Below are positions 1-29,779 of a stretch of 64,000 bases of DNA, piece by piece. The translations under genes and the position numbers were made by a program. How positions within the stretch are numbered: the first letter of the stretch is position 1; every line of letters begins with the position of its first letter. Source of the stretch: Erpobdella octoculata (lineage: Eukaryota; Annelida; Clitellata; Hirudinida; Erpobdellidae); contig OZ022238.1 in the NCBI GenBank assembly GCA_963978895.1, positions 22,570,169 through 22,634,168 on the forward strand. The letters run 5' to 3'. The notes below the pieces were generated by a model that was not told the DNA's origin, did no database searches, and worked only from the letters and a program-made list of their open reading frames with translations.

Positions 1-1218
1 CGGCGTTCAGCAGTCTTGATAAAATAGCTGCATACAGGTGTGTAATAGAAGTTATTATGCAATTGTACTGTCATTCCTAAAAATTCAAAACGTTTTTATT
101 TGAGCTTATTATGCAAGAGGTAATCCTATTACATCAAACATTATGCTGGATTTTTTGTTAGAAAGAAAACATCGCAAGTTATTTAAGCTGTCTTACAAAG
201 TCATGGCATAAAGTAAAGTGATTTTAATTTGCTTGAACCAGGTTCGATCCAAAGCATTGAAAATTTTTTTGATATTGCTGAGCGGGTAGTAGACCTCCTA
301 GCCGCCGCCGGCCGCCGCCGCCGCCGAACTTTTTACAGCCACCGTAAATCAGCCGAAAAAAAATTACGGTTAGCCGCGGCCAGCCGAAAACGGTACGCCG
401 AAAATCCGCTATAAGATTTCTGAACGCCAGCTTAACCTAGACCTTTTTTGTATTAGTTACGTTTGACTCATTATAAAACTAATTTTCAATGTAAAAGTGC
501 AAAATCAACTATTATGTATACATTGGTGTGCAATGTTTAATTTCCTGAATTTCTTTCTGTAATCAATTACGTTGTCTAATTTTCATTATATTATCTTTGC
601 TTTACTTATTATCGCTACTGACAGACGCTTTAAAATAGGAATAAATTTTCAACATGTGGATTAGTTATGAACAGCCACAGATCAGCCTTAAGTGCTGATA
701 AATTAAATCAGATTGTTTTTATACATGACAATTTTAAATTTGCAATGTAAAAAAATTTTTTCATATTATTTTTATGATGTAATTTTGTTTATCATATGAC
801 ATTTTTGATGATTTAATTAATTTTTATGACAATTGCTATTAATTTGATAATTTATATATTGGTAATAAATTTTGAACTTTATTAACTTTAGTATTTAATT
901 TTATATTAAATTTTAGCCTAATTTAAAATAATTATCAGCCATAAATTTGAATCATGAGCCGGATAATTTAAAATTCAAGCCGACTAATAATTTTATGCGT
1001 AAATTCGGCTAATCCGGATATCAGCCGAAATATTTGTTCAGCCAGCCACAAACATAAAAAAATTCGGCTAGCAGGTAGAGCAACCACATTGTCTCATTAC
1101 CACATTTAATCATTTACACAGATTGAGATCCTGACTTAATTAAACTTTCAATAAAAATGGTATAGAGAAGGAAAACGTTGTTTACTTATTATCTGACAGT
1201 TCGATAAAATAAAAACAA
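1..1218. repeat. Dispersed repeat R1, copy 1 (split by an insertion)
   Basis: Bases 1-289 and about 1070-1218 match 8845-9272 almost base for base, in the same orientation. The second copy is uninterrupted and acts as the empty site. The copy may extend left of the window. No coding potential was seen and the class is unknown. Confidence 0.75.
290..1069. mobile_element. 780-bp insertion inside repeat R1
   Basis: The insert is flanked by AGCGGGTAG (281-289) and AGCAGGTAG (1070-1078), while the intact copy at 8845-9272 has a single AGCAGGTAG. This is an 8-9 bp target-site duplication with one mismatch. The left end is rich in GCC triplets and the right half repeats short AGCCGAAAA/TTCGGCT motifs. 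No transposase is visible. A hAT or MULE non-autonomous element would fit the duplication length. The small reading frame over the GCC tract is not convincing. Confidence 0.6.
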
Positions 1219-1477
1219 GTGAATCAAAAAACTAAATTTTTTTAAAACACACTTTTATATAATCGATTGTGTAGACCACATTCTGTTACATAAACCACGA
1301 GCATATTAGCATAGACAATAAATAGTTCGACAAAAATATCACAAATAATTATTTAATTAGGTATATTTAAATTTTCAAGTCTCTAGCTCATCGGGAAGTT
1401 AGTTTAAAATCGATTGCAAAATTTGACGATAGACAGACAGACAGACAAGTCAAGTTAAGTAAAAGTATGTAAGTAAC

Positions 1478-1665
1478 GTCGTGATTGTAGTGGCAAAGCG
1501 GTAAAACGTTCGCTTGTCGGCTTATAGGTCGGCGGTTCAAATCTCAGCGGCATCACCATCGTAGCTCCCTTGAGCAAAGAGTTTACATGCATTGCTCAGG
1601 TTGAGTGTCTCGCGGGGTTAACTAACTCCTTTCACTAGCTTTAAAAAAAAAGAAAAAAATCTAAA
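1478..1665 (+). mobile_element. tRNA-derived SINE
   Basis: A pol III-like head has an A-box-like TGGCAAAGCGGTA near 1491 and a B box GGTTCAAATC at 1534-1543. A tRNA-unrelated body and an A-rich tail end near 1660. It does not fold as a complete tRNA, so SINE is preferred over a tRNA gene. A short GACA microsatellite lies just upstream near 1432. Confidence 0.6.
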
Positions 1666-1771
1666 TTTCTGTAAAATTTTAGAAGGATAAGATAGGTAGT
1701 TGAGTTTATTAATCTTCTGTGGAGATAAGTTTTTTTACAACGCATGGTATAACATAAAAGCATGATCAGAT

Positions 1772-2814
1772 CCAGGAGCGTCATTTGCGGGGAGCAGGAG
1801 GGGGATTGTCTCCCCTAAGAATTGTCCAAAAAGTTTTTATATAAAAGTATAGTCATGGTATTTTCGGAGAGGTATTCAGATAAGTAGCAAAGATTATCCC
1901 CTTCTCCCGATCGCGTATTTACAAACACGCAACAATCACAACGCGTGCTTATTTATATTCATGCAGGGTAAAATTCAGTCGCTTCGATTGGCTTAAAAAT
2001 CAGGCTTGCTGCTTATTTAAGAATATATAAATGGACAATATCAACAAGAACTTTGAGCTGGTACTCAACAGTGTGGTTCAGGTACTACGGGAATCGTCAA
2101 AGGAGGCAAGGCTGGAAAACTAGAAAACAAGTCCCCAGATGGTGTTAGCTGGCAGAGGAATGACTCGGCTCTGCTGGAGGCAATCTCTCGCACATTTGTG
2201 CTGCCATCGGCACCGGAAGCGGGGAGCCAGGAAACCAGTGGCCTCCCTTCCCCACTTTCAAAAGTGGCAGGGCTAAACGCCATTTTGACTTCACCACTTT
2301 TTGTCAAATACCAATATTATTTTATAACGAGAGACTCGTCTACAGTCTGTCAATTGTTGATATGTTCGGTAAAAATGAAATTTCAAGAACTTTATTGTTA
2401 CAAGTAGACAAATTGTTAAAATTGTATTTGGTTTTACCGATGTCAAATACAACATCAGAAAGAAGTTTTTCGGCATTGCGTCGAATTAAAACCTATTTGC
2501 AATCAACAATGACCCAAACTAAATTAAACCATGTCATGTTTTTAACTGTACATAAAAAACGTCAATCTAAACTTGTTGGAAATGTGTAAATCTTTTTGTT
2601 TGCTAAATGACACCAGAAGTAATTTTTTTGGTAAATGGTAGTTAAAGTTGCAATTTATAGTTAACCTTTGTAAATGGTAGCTTTTTTAAAATGGTAATTA
2701 TCTAAACACTAGACATTTTTTTATTTACATAGACTGTCATTCATTTTTTTACTTTTTATTTTAGAAAAAAAGTGTCTTGGCCTCCCCACTTTCAAAACCA
2801 TTCTGGCGCCCCTG
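1772..2814. mobile_element. hAT element remnant(s)
   Basis: The left edge reads CAGGAGCGTCATTTGCGG and the right edge is the reverse complement of CAGGGGCGCCAGAATGG, both in the style of hAT termini. A transposase C-terminus lies between them. Whether both ends belong to one insertion is uncertain, because no clean target duplication was found. Confidence 0.45.
2362..2589 (+). pseudogene. hAT transposase C-terminal (dimerisation) fragment
   Basis: The translation carries the hAT C-terminal dimerisation signature: a leucine-rich lead, then LPMSNTTSERSFSALRRIKTYLQ and a basic end (the run VLPMSNTTSERSFSALRRIK is the core). This region normally pairs transposase monomers. Only the last ~75 residues remain. 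The BED finger and the catalytic core are absent, so the fragment cannot act as a transposase. It resembles the ZMYM/TTF-type subgroup of hAT proteins. It stops at 2589, inside a hAT-like element whose right end is near 2814. Identification rests on motif recall. Confidence 0.6.
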
Positions 2815-3167
2815 TGTGCTGCGTGAACAAGAAAAGAAGGAAAAAAAGAAGATCCAATAATGTTATTATTTATGGACTGACATTTGATGATGCTGTTCCT
2901 GACTTTACTCTTGTCTCAAATTTCTGTGAAAACCACCTGACGGTGAAACCAAAGATTCTGAAGACTCGACGATTGAATAAGAACCTAAACCGATCTCAAC
3001 CACTCATTTGTGTGACTCTTTCTAGTGCAGAGGTTATGGATGATTTGATACAATCTTCTTGTTTCTTCGATCATCTAACGATGACAGTTCAAAGCGAGTC
3101 TTTACTAACCGCGATTTCACTAAAAACAGGCCTATCAGAATTATATGAGACGGTGCGAAAAACGTGA
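2815..3167 (+). pseudogene. LINE ORF1-like fragment
   Basis: About 115 codons contain NNVIIYG followed by a two-helix RRM-like pattern. The same pattern occurs in the longer ORF1 on the minus strand at 43039-43794, so this is a diverged fragment of the same CR1-type ORF1 (RNA-binding chaperone) family. It begins right after a hAT terminus, which suggests that the hAT inserted into the LINE. The N-terminal coiled coil is missing and the frame ends at 3167. No reverse transcriptase follows on this strand. Confidence 0.5.
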
Positions 3168-3330
3168 GAATGAAAGAGCCAGGAGAGTGCGTGCGTGGCA
3201 GAGCCATAACCAGGAATTTGGAAGTGGGGGCCCAAAAACGTTTTGGGGGCACTGTATAAATTTTCTGGTCAGATAATTTGCCCATTCCAACAAAAAAAAA
3301 CAGGTTTATCAATTGAAATTTCGGTATGCG

Positions 3331-3500
3331 GACTTTTCATCAAAGGACGATTCATCAAGGGACTGTTCATCAAGGACTATTCATCAAGGGACTATTCATC
3401 AAGAGACTATTCATCAAAGGACTATTCATCAATAGCACGGTTCATCATAAGGACTGTTCATCTAAAGTCTATTCATCAAGAGGACTATTCATCAAATTTG
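3331..3500 (+). repeat. GGACTATTCATCAA minisatellite
   Basis: About 12 imperfect 13-15 bp units follow the pattern GGACTRTTCATCAA. Related arrays sit at 41141-41300 and, inverted, at 42395-42485. The reading frames across it are repeat artefacts. Confidence 0.85.
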
Positions 3501-3525
3501 GAAGCCACTCCTCAACAACCTTTAT

Positions 3526-3526
<1 letters not shown>

Positions 3527-3570
<44 letters not shown>
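3527..3570. repeat. (TA)n microsatellite
   Basis: About 22 TA units lie within the minisatellite-ended element. Confidence 0.9.
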
Positions 3571-3572
<2 letters not shown>

Positions 3573-4322
3573 CAAGATATTTTTAGCGTAAAGTAATTTG
3601 ATGTATTTTTAAAAGACAGCTCTTCATCTTTGATAAAATACATTTTAAACATATTAGTAATTTTAAAAAAATAGTGATGGCAACCAGGGTTGTTAAGAGC
3701 GGTACTATTGGCTTACAAGTTCGTTGATGGCAGCGTGCTACATTTTTCAGCTGTTCTCTCAGCGCTATCCGCTACGGCTACTTTTATTCAAAAACAAAAT
3801 AGGTTTTTTATATCAATTAAATGATTTCCAATGTATTTAGTTTTTATTTGAAGTATACATGAAATCTGAGTCTGGTTGATTTATCGACGAGCGTAAGCGT
3901 CTCTTTGAAATGTGAAACCTTTACTGACGTCGCTAAAGCGAGCGTGTGCGTCTCTTCATAGGCGTAGACTTCGGAGGGGCAGTGGGGCAAGCTGCCCCCC
4001 GGACCAAATCTTGCCCACTCCCCCCGGGAAAAATGTTTGCCCCCCCCCCCCCCCCGAGAAAAGTGTCTGCTCCCCCGGGAAAAATTATGAATACTGCATT
4101 TTTAATAATTTATGGATGTGTACCTCTCGTCAAGCGCTATATAATTTATTTTTACTATTAAAAATTAGTATTAATCTGTTATATTAATATCTATCTTTTT
4201 TACAAACTTTTATTTAGGTTACAATCTCTGTTTGTGTGTGTTTATTTATGTGTCTCTCTATGCAAATCTTGCAAGTAAAATTAAACCAGCTTTTTGACTA
4301 GCTGGAAGATGAAACTTTAAAC

Positions 4323-5485
4323 TAGAGATGGGAATCGAACCGAACTCGAACCGAACTTTTCGAACTCGAACCCACATTTTAGCATTTCGAACCGAACTCG
4401 AACGAACCCAAATTTGTATGCACCGAACTCGAACCGAACTCGAACCCAATGACGGTCGAACTCGAACCGAACTCGAACCCATTAATGGTCGAACTCGAAC
4501 CGAACTCGAACCCATTAATGGTCGAACTCGAACCGAACTCGAACGCAGTTAAAACATCATCTGAACAAAATTAAAAAAAGCCAACCTAGAAAATTAAATG
4601 AAAATATTGGGCCAAGCTTTTTAATATCACTTATTTGATTATTTTTTATCTATGAAAAAGAAAAAACGGACCAGCGTTATTTGTTTTGTTATTGTTTTCA
4701 TTGTTATAAGCGGCGGCATTTCTATCCAATAATTTATAATGGATTGTATCATTGTTTCTTCTCCATCGAAAAAACTTGATATAGCGAAAGTTAGAAGTGA
4801 TTGTAAAAACTTTGATAAGCTGGTGTCTCAAAATCAGGCGCGATTAGTAGATGCGACATGGATAAAGAGTCCTATTTGGAATAGTTTCAAGTGTGTTTGC
4901 TTTTTGAAGATGGTAAAGATGAAATGATTAAATTTAAATTATGTCTATTAAACTATTATAACATTCAAAGTCATTACAGTTTGGGACTATAATTATAGTG
5001 TTATTTAAAATATTTTTATAAGTATGGTGCTATTTAAAATACTTTTATTTTTTACATTTACTTTATTTGCATTCAACAGATTTTGAAAGAGCAACTAATA
5101 TTTTTAAAATACAATTACAATTTCTGATTTGTTCTTATTTTAAATAATGTTAAAATAAATGTACCTATTATTTGTGTATTAAAAAATTGAACTGAACTCA
5201 ATCAATAGTCATCACATTTCGAGCTAAACTCGAACAAACTTTAACTGGTCGATTACATTCGAACTCGAATAAAAGTCGAACCGAACTCGAACCCCACAGC
5301 AACCGAACCCGAACTGAACTCGAACCCCACAGCAACCGAACCCGAACCGAACTCGAACCCAAAAAGGACCGAACCCGAACCGAACTCGAACCCAAAGGGG
5401 ACCGAACCCGAACCGAACCCGAACCCAAAAATGATCAACCGAACCGAACTCGAACTTCTAATTTTGGGTTCGGTTCCCATCTCTA
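4323..5485. mobile_element. hAT-type element, TIR TAGAGATGGGAA, TSD CTTTAAAC
   Basis: CTTTAAAC flanks both sides exactly (4315-4322 and 5486-5493). The terminal inverted repeat starts TAGAGATGGGAA. Each end carries an array of CGAACCGAACTCGAACC units in opposite orientation (about 4337-4546 and 5225-5455). The middle contains a possible BED-finger exon. The 1163-bp length with only a partial coding core suggests a non-autonomous or internally deleted element. Confidence 0.85.
4739..4927 (+). pseudogene. Possible BED-finger N-terminal exon of the hAT element
   Basis: A 62-codon open frame ends in a stretch with SPIWNSFK, which resembles the aromatic start of BED zinc fingers (S-x-V/I-W-x-x-F). 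The cysteine and histidine ligands expected next are not found in the frame. It sits in the centre of a hAT-type element, where a transposase gene would lie, and this context is the main support. It could equally be chance. Confidence 0.25.
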
Positions 5486-6019
5486 CTTTAAACATAGCTT
5501 TATATTGGATGACAATACATAATTCAATTAAAAAAATAAAAGAAAAATTGTTTGTGTTGAAAAACTCGTTTTTTCTTTTATTTGTTATTTGACTAATTTT
5601 ATAACTATTCGAATTATTTAATATCTATTTTCTGGAACTTTTGTACCTGCATTTGACTACTACGCATTGGCGTAGACTTCGGGGGGCAACGGAACAAGCT
5701 GCCCTTCCCCGAATCAAATCTTGCCCCCCTCTGGGAAAAGTATCTGCCCCTCGGAAAATTAGGAATATTGCATTTTTAATAATTTATGGTTATTTACATC
5801 TGTTTTATTTCCCTGTTCATGTGCAAGCCAAAGAAAAAAGCCAAATTACAGTGAAGCAGACAAGGTAAAATGCTGTTACTTTAATGAGCAGGCATCAAGA
5901 AATTGCAAAAGAAATTGATATTAACATTAATAGCACTTTTCTAAAAATATGCTGTTGAATAACATGTCTGCAACTGCTTTTTCTTAGATTTCATTTAAAG
6001 CCTCATGGTCAGCAATTGT

Positions 6020-6093
6020 TAATAGACTCATTTGACAGAAAAAAACAATAGAAAAACTCTAAAAAGCTCGGACAACGCCGGGTACTTCGCTAG
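6020..6093 (+). mobile_element. Helitron 3' terminus (plus strand)
   Basis: The sequence GGACAACGCCGGGTACTTCG, capable of a short hairpin, is followed by CTAG and then T. This is the form of a Helitron 3' end. No matching 5' end was assigned. Confidence 0.5.
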
Positions 6094-6452
6094 TATTATT
6101 ATAAAGTAATTAAATCGTTGAAAATATTTCCAAATAGCTACTTGATTTTCACTATATTCCTTCGAGTTGGATTGTTTTACCATGGTGTCATCTGCCGAAT
6201 TATGGTTTCTCAATTAACTGGTTACATAAGGAGCTGCGTTCCAAGTGTTCAATAGGCGACCAATTGAGAGAAAGCATAGGCAGAGGAAGTGGAAAGCAAA
6301 TGCCTCCCAACTTTCGGGCAATCAGGGGTATGAGATAAAATCAAGTTTTTGTAATAGTGACTATCCCACACAACCGACAATAAGATTAATTAAAAGTAAT
6401 CTTTTTCTGATTAACAAGGGGTTTGCACGAACCCCCAGGAAAGCACTACTGT

Positions 6453-6565
<113 letters not shown>

Positions 6566-7154
6566 TATTTATATATATGGCAGAAAAGTTGACCCGAGTC
6601 TTGCCCCTTGCCCGCCCGGGGAAAATGGGAACTTTACGCCCATGCGTCTCTTTGAAGTGTGGCAGAAGTGGTATACCGGATGTTCCTGATAAATATTAAC
6701 AATGTTACAGATAACGTGGCATTGGGGTCGACCTCAGCAAAATTTTTGTCCACGACATCAAACTGTATGCCCCTGCATGTCCAGCCTAATGATAACATTT
6801 ACAAATATTTACATGTCTCTTATAATTTTCAAACTGTAATAAAATACATTGTCATCAAGAGAAAGTCTATAATTCAAATTTCAGCTCGATTGGATGACGG
6901 GATGTTAGTTAATTTTCACTTTCAAGGTTTGCGGGTAAGCAAGCCAGCAGAACCGGCGGTGAAGTTAATATAAGGTAGTTTCAACTAAAAATAATTAGTT
7001 AAACTATGCTTCTAACTGAAGTAAAAAAAAACTAATGTCCTAACTAACAAACAGTAGTTAAACATTTTCGTTAACTTGTTTTAATAAAAAAAAATGGAAC
7101 AGCATTTTTTCTGTTCTTTGCTTGTTAAAAAATTGTCGCAAAACAAAATAAAAA

Positions 7155-24866
<17,712 letters not shown>

Positions 24867-25279
24867 GCTCGTTGGATGTATGTTCGAATGAAAAAGTAAT
24901 AGTGAATGAATGAGATTTGGTGAAAATAATTATTTTTAAGAATTATATTTTTAGTCATGGTAATAAACCGGTTGACATGGTTTTTTTTCTCATTTGACTG
25001 ATGGTTATGTGTTCATGTGGTCTGCCTAAGAAGGCATGGATTTACTTCTATATGTTTAATTGTGTCATGTGCAGTGCAGTATTACATGTAAACGTATAAG
25101 CAGTTAGGTACTTTCTTTGAACATTTTTTCATCTCTGTGTTTTGTTTCAGTTCATAAATTTCTCATCAGTGGTTCTGAAACAGTATTATATGTAAAAGAA
25201 ATATTGCTATGTTGATTTGTTTTAGATTATTTATTGTTTTCACATTCTTAAAAGCATTTCTAACGAGTTTTATTGTTGT

Positions 25280-25285
25280 AATAAA
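25280..25285 (+). terminator. Possible ZC4H2 poly(A) signal
   Basis: AATAAA lies 414 bp after the ZC4H2 stop in an AT-rich region. Other variants occur nearby, so the site used is uncertain. Confidence 0.4.
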
Positions 25286-25289
25286 CATA

Positions 25290-26460
25290 TTTCTGTACTG
25301 ATGCTACCATTTGGTCTGATGTCTTTGTGTACTTTTTAAATTTATTTTTCCCACTTGCATTTGTCTTATAGTATACAAAATCTTTTATATCTCATGTTAT
25401 GTATTGTAAGCATTGTAAACTTTTTATTTTCACAATGTTATAGTATTATACTCTGTCTTAAATGAAAATCTTTCTTTATTAAAGTATTATAAGTGGAGGA
25501 ATGGTGATTTGAGATTTTCATTGAATAACATACCTTTTTATAGAATCGTTTCCTGTGATCTTTCATCAGCCAATTTGTAACACTGCTGCCAACATGAATG
25601 TTTTTAAAATTCAAGTGACCCTAGAAAATGCATAAATTATAATACAAATAAGTTTTTTTTTCATTAGTTGTGTTCAAAGGTCTTGAAGAAGTAAGTAATA
25701 AAAGTAGGTTAATTCATAAACTGATCACCGGGACTAAGTTGGTACAAATTGGGGTTTGTATTTCGTTTGTCTGATTATTTAGTTCAGAGTAAAAGAGTAT
25801 TATGATAAGTTAAAGATTACAAGTTTATTGTTAAATGTTAACTATTTTTTGCCTTGTGTTGTATTTCTCTTACGATGATGTTAATTATTGCATTCCAGTG
25901 AACATAGTTTTTTCTTTCCCTTATCTTATTGCTTGTTTGTGAATTTAGATTTAAAGAAGAACAATGAACAAGCAATTTTAAAGTTGACTATTTGTCTTTG
26001 TGTGAAATTTTTTAAATTAAGTCAGTTGAATTTTTACAAACATCTCCTTGTCTGTCCTAATTAGTAGGAACAATCAAGTTTGTTTTGGTATATTTAAAGG
26101 CAACATGAGCCCTTAAACTGAGGTAAAACTTCAGAAATGTTGATACATCAATCTTTTGTCAGAATAGAAATATTTAGGGAAACCAGCTGATTAGACCATT
26201 ACATGAAGTAAGAGTAATTGAAACAACCAAGTTATCTCATTGAGGTGACTTAAACCCAAAATTGATTTTTTTAGATTGCATTGACTGTAAAACTGTGTAC
26301 AAAAAATTTTTTCTTCACCAAAAGGAGCTTCGAATTGTTACTTTGGTACTTCAATTATAGATTTTGCTGCTGGGTAATAATTTTGTAAAACTGTTATAAC
26401 TAGATGGGGAAAATGTATAATATTTTTATACAATTTTTGTTGTGCAAACTTTCTAACAAA
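25290..26460. other. No gene seen
   Basis: AT-rich sequence downstream of ZC4H2 without recognisable coding or repeat structure. Part could be 3' untranslated sequence. Confidence 0.6.
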
Positions 26461-26469
26461 GGCAGTTCA

Positions 26470-27010
26470 TTGAAAATGTCGATGTCCATGATGACCTTCC
26501 TGTCAGCAAAAATTTAAAAAAGGACTCTGTAAGTCTTAAAGTCTGCAAATCTGTAGCACTTCAAGGGCTTCAATATAGTCCTCACCACGAGTACCTTGCA
26601 TGTTGGGAAATGGCAGAGGTTTTTTTTAAGAGAGCTGGGTTCTCCATGAAATAATTTTTGTGGAAAGTGCTTTCATTTCATATTACTTTTTGTGGAAAAT
26701 GCTTTCATATTATCAGAGGCAAACCTGACAAGCTATTCCTGACTTTGTAACTTCTTGTTCAGTACATTACATTCAGCTTCTGTGTGATGTCGACAAGAAA
26801 AGCTAAGTCTATGAGCCATTTGGGATCAATTAGCACAAGAACAACCACTCCATCGTTCTTCCTGAAAGCTTTCACTTCTGTTCTCAACTCAAAAAACCTC
26901 TTCAAGGTCGTTCCCTTGCTGAGCCAACGCACCTTATTAAATTAGAGCACATCCTTATATGCAGACTCTGTTTCCTCCAAAAAACACGAAACTGCCGTTG
27001 CTTTAAGCCT
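26470..27010 (-). pseudogene. hAT transposase pseudogene (ZBED5/GTF2IRD2-like core)
   Basis: Minus-strand translation gives KVRWLSKGTTLKRFFELRTE, then DPKWLIDLAFLVDITQKLNV. This is the central block of hAT transposases of the ZBED5/FAM200/GTF2IRD2 group. Stops and frame shifts interrupt it, for example near 26945 and 26760. The flanking CAGGGGTTCCCAACCTTTTC at 27017 is a hAT terminus pointing the other way, so it marks a second, neighbouring hAT remnant. The pseudogene lacks a BED finger here. Confidence 0.65.
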
Positions 27011-27016
27011 CTAGAT

Positions 27017-27360
27017 CAGGGGTTCCCAACCTTTTCTGTGTCCCGCACCTCTAGAAAACTTTTAATATGTTCTCGCACCCCTTACAAAAGTAACATTTCA
27101 TAAGAAGAAAGAAACAGTTTATACTAGAATTGACCAAAATATTTATTCAAGCTAAATTTTAAATGATATAAAATGCGAGAAAAACACAAGGATGGGGAAA
27201 GACTGTTATAACAAAGTTTAATACAAACAGTGGCACATGGGCAGGCCCGCAACTACGAAGGTATTTCGCCTCTCTGGAAAATTTTAAGATTTGCTTTTTT
27301 TCAACTTTATAAACCTGTTAACCGTTAAAGAAGTACACAACCAAATAAAGCAGCACATTT
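27017..27360. mobile_element. hAT terminal remnant
   Basis: It begins CAGGGGTTCCCAACCTTTTC, a well-known style of hAT terminus. The other end was not found. Confidence 0.45.
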
Positions 27361-28039
27361 TTAGTGTAGCGTCTTTCTGTTGGTCTAGTGGTTTAGACAC
27401 CGGTTTTAAGAGTCGGAGGACCCGGGTCGATTCCTGATCCGGGCACGTAATTTCCTTGAGCAAGAAACTAACTCACATGTCCTCACGTCAACTCAGCGTT
27501 TCAGCTTTTAGTGGTCGATAAATCAGTACCAACCTCAGTTGGGAGGTTAATGTTCTTTGTGCGCTTGTGGAGCTAGCGAGTAGTGTGTGGGGTTTGCCAG
27601 CAGGGACGTAAATTGCGGGGGGCAGAGGGAGGAATTTCCCCCCTCCCTGATTTTTGAAATTTGATATTTTTTACCTAGAGTTTACTATATATATTTTTTA
27701 ATTTTAACTTTACTTAACCTAGTGATGATTGAATGCGTATTGGAATCTTTCTGGCGTGCGTAGACAATTTGCCCCCCTCTTGATTTCCAAAATTTAATTT
27801 TTTTTCACTTAGAGTTTCTTATATAGATTGTTAATTTTAACTTTTCTTAACCTCGTGATGATTTAATGCGTCTTGGAATCCTTTATGCGCGAGTAGACAA
27901 TTGTAAATCTGAGTTCGATGCTACATTTACCAATAAATGCAAAATAATAAATTTTGTATCAGCGTTGCTCCAAAGTTTAGCTGTTTTCTGTGCCAAAACA
28001 CAATCAGCAAACTCATGGAACTTTACCATATTAGTGGTA

Positions 28040-29779
28040 GGGGAGAGTGGTACCTAATGGCCAGACAATTTTACACTTTTATTCAAATCAATCATACAAA
28101 AAAACTATAAGTGATAGAAATAAAAAATTTTCACATAATGAAAGCAAAATCATTCCACTACTGAAAACCGCTCATTAAAACTTTTCAAATTATAACAATT
28201 TTATAAAAAACGATAAATAACGCAACCTCTTCCAAAATTTCTGGCTGGCCATTCAGTACAACCTGGTAGTATTGAATGGCCACCCCCAAGTACTCAATAG
28301 CCACTCATGCAATTTTTATTATAGAAGACACAATTCTCAACAAATGGTAAGCCAAAATATTTTAATTCACAGAAAAATCTTTATTAATGTTAATTAAAAA
28401 ATAAAAAAATTTTTTGTCATTTTATTAAAAAGTTGTAGCCTATAAACCAAGACTATATGCTAAAAAGTCAAAAGAAAATTTTATATGTCCATTTCTGCGC
28501 TTCGATTTTTGAAGGATTGGATCTCCTAGTTTTACAACAATCTGATCCATATCAGCCTCACAAATCCCTTTATCTTTAGATAAAAATTTGGCCTCTTCGG
28601 TGTCTTTATCTTTGTATACAAATTTCAAAAAATCAGCCGAAACTTTATTCTCTTTTACTTCAACAATTTTGCTTACATAATAGGTTTTTGAGTCAAAAAC
28701 ATATTCAAAAAGGCACCAATCCCCTATTTCTATCTTGGCGCTGTCAATGCTAAAATGAGGATCTTTACTGGTGAGCATATTTTTGAATGTTGATTTCCCA
28801 TCAGGCTCGATGTCTGGGAAGCTTTTAGAAATATCCTTTCTTGCTGCAAGTTTTGATGTTTTTAACTTGCATCTCCTCAAATCTCTTTCTGTCCTTTCTT
28901 TCTGCAAAACATTCTTTACAGGAGTATCTGTCAATATGGTAGAAGACAGTTTCTTCTGACCACCACCTCGTTTGCGAGCTGCAGCTTTCGGAAAAGGGCT
29001 TTTGAAGTGAAAACTCTCATCGATGATTGAGAATAAGCTTTACTTTCAAAACTATCTCCTCTGCGAATTGTATCCAGTCTACGCCTCAGTGATGTTCTAC
29101 TCACTTGGTGCTTCTCATCTGCAGATTTAACTGGCAAGCAAGCTTTCAAAACATCTTCTACTGCTCTTTCCATGTTTTTTTGGGACCATCCCCCCTTCAC
29201 AGCTGTAGATAGTCTGTTTCTCATTCTGAAACATAACCATAACAACATTAAGTAGTGATTAATATGTGTATGACTTTAATATATTAAGCAATTTTATTAT
29301 ATTACATTAACATTTTGATCAATAATGAACCTAAACACATTTATGAAAATTTAAACATTCAGTAATACTGAATAACTATGGTCATTCAGTACGACCTTAC
29401 AGTGGTCATTTAGTACGAACCGAGATGTACGAGCATTTTAGTCTGCTACGAGCAAAATAATAAGTTTTGACATCCAAACTTTATATTAAAATATTAATCA
29501 AACATCTCTTTATTTACTAAAAAAATCTTACAAAATATAAACTTAAATATTTGATAAGAATAGAATAGTTCTGACCTGACTCGTTTTCACTTTTTCGTGC
29601 GAAAAAACAAAAAGCTCTATAAATGCTGAACGAAATACACGAGAGACAAAAAAACAACAGTGAACAAAGAGTTCATATATATACGCATTTTAAAAAAGAG
29701 ATGGGCGTAAAAAATAATTTAACAAATGAGAAATCTCAGTGGCCCTTCTGTACAGTGGCTATTCAGTCCGGTTCTCCCC
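28040..29779 (-). mobile_element. pogo-like element with TA duplication
   Basis: Termini GGGGAGAGTGG and (inverted) GGGGAGAACCGG are bordered by TA on both sides. Subterminal GGCCATTCAGTAC-type motifs recur near 28250 and 29380. It carries two pieces of a pogo-like gene on the minus strand. Confidence 0.65.
28440..29248 (-). pseudogene. pogo-like protein lacking the DDE core
   Basis: The upstream frame (29248-28931) carries GGWSQKNMERAVEDVLKAC and VSRTSLRRRLD, an HTH_psq-type DNA-binding domain. The second frame (28934-28440) overlaps it and ends in a domain with IEIGDWCLFEYV and YYVSKIVEV. A similar small beta-rich region closes many invertebrate pogo/Tigger-like transposases (from memory). 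The DDE catalytic domain normally between them is missing, so the product could bind DNA but not cut it. Whether a splice or a -1 shift joins the two frames is not clear. Confidence 0.55.

Larger units (their letters stand above)
3323..3955 (+). mobile_element. Minisatellite-ended element, copy 1 (5' part)
   Basis: It starts GGTATGCGG, exactly as the copy at 41137-42495 does in reverse. It runs through a 13-14 bp GGACTATTCATCAA array (3331-3500), a (TA)n run and about 380 bp of shared unique sequence. It is interrupted at 3956 by a hAT insertion and resumes at 6644 for at least 45 bp, after which the copies diverge. No protein is encoded. Confidence 0.6.

Noticed and set aside
1481..1560. Functional tRNA gene
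   Set aside because: A and B boxes are present, but the acceptor and anticodon arms do not pair properly and a SINE body with an A-rich tail follows.
4337..5455. Telomere-like GAACCC repeats marking an old chromosome end
   Set aside because: The units are longer, lie in mirror orientation and fall exactly inside a transposon with an 8-bp duplication.
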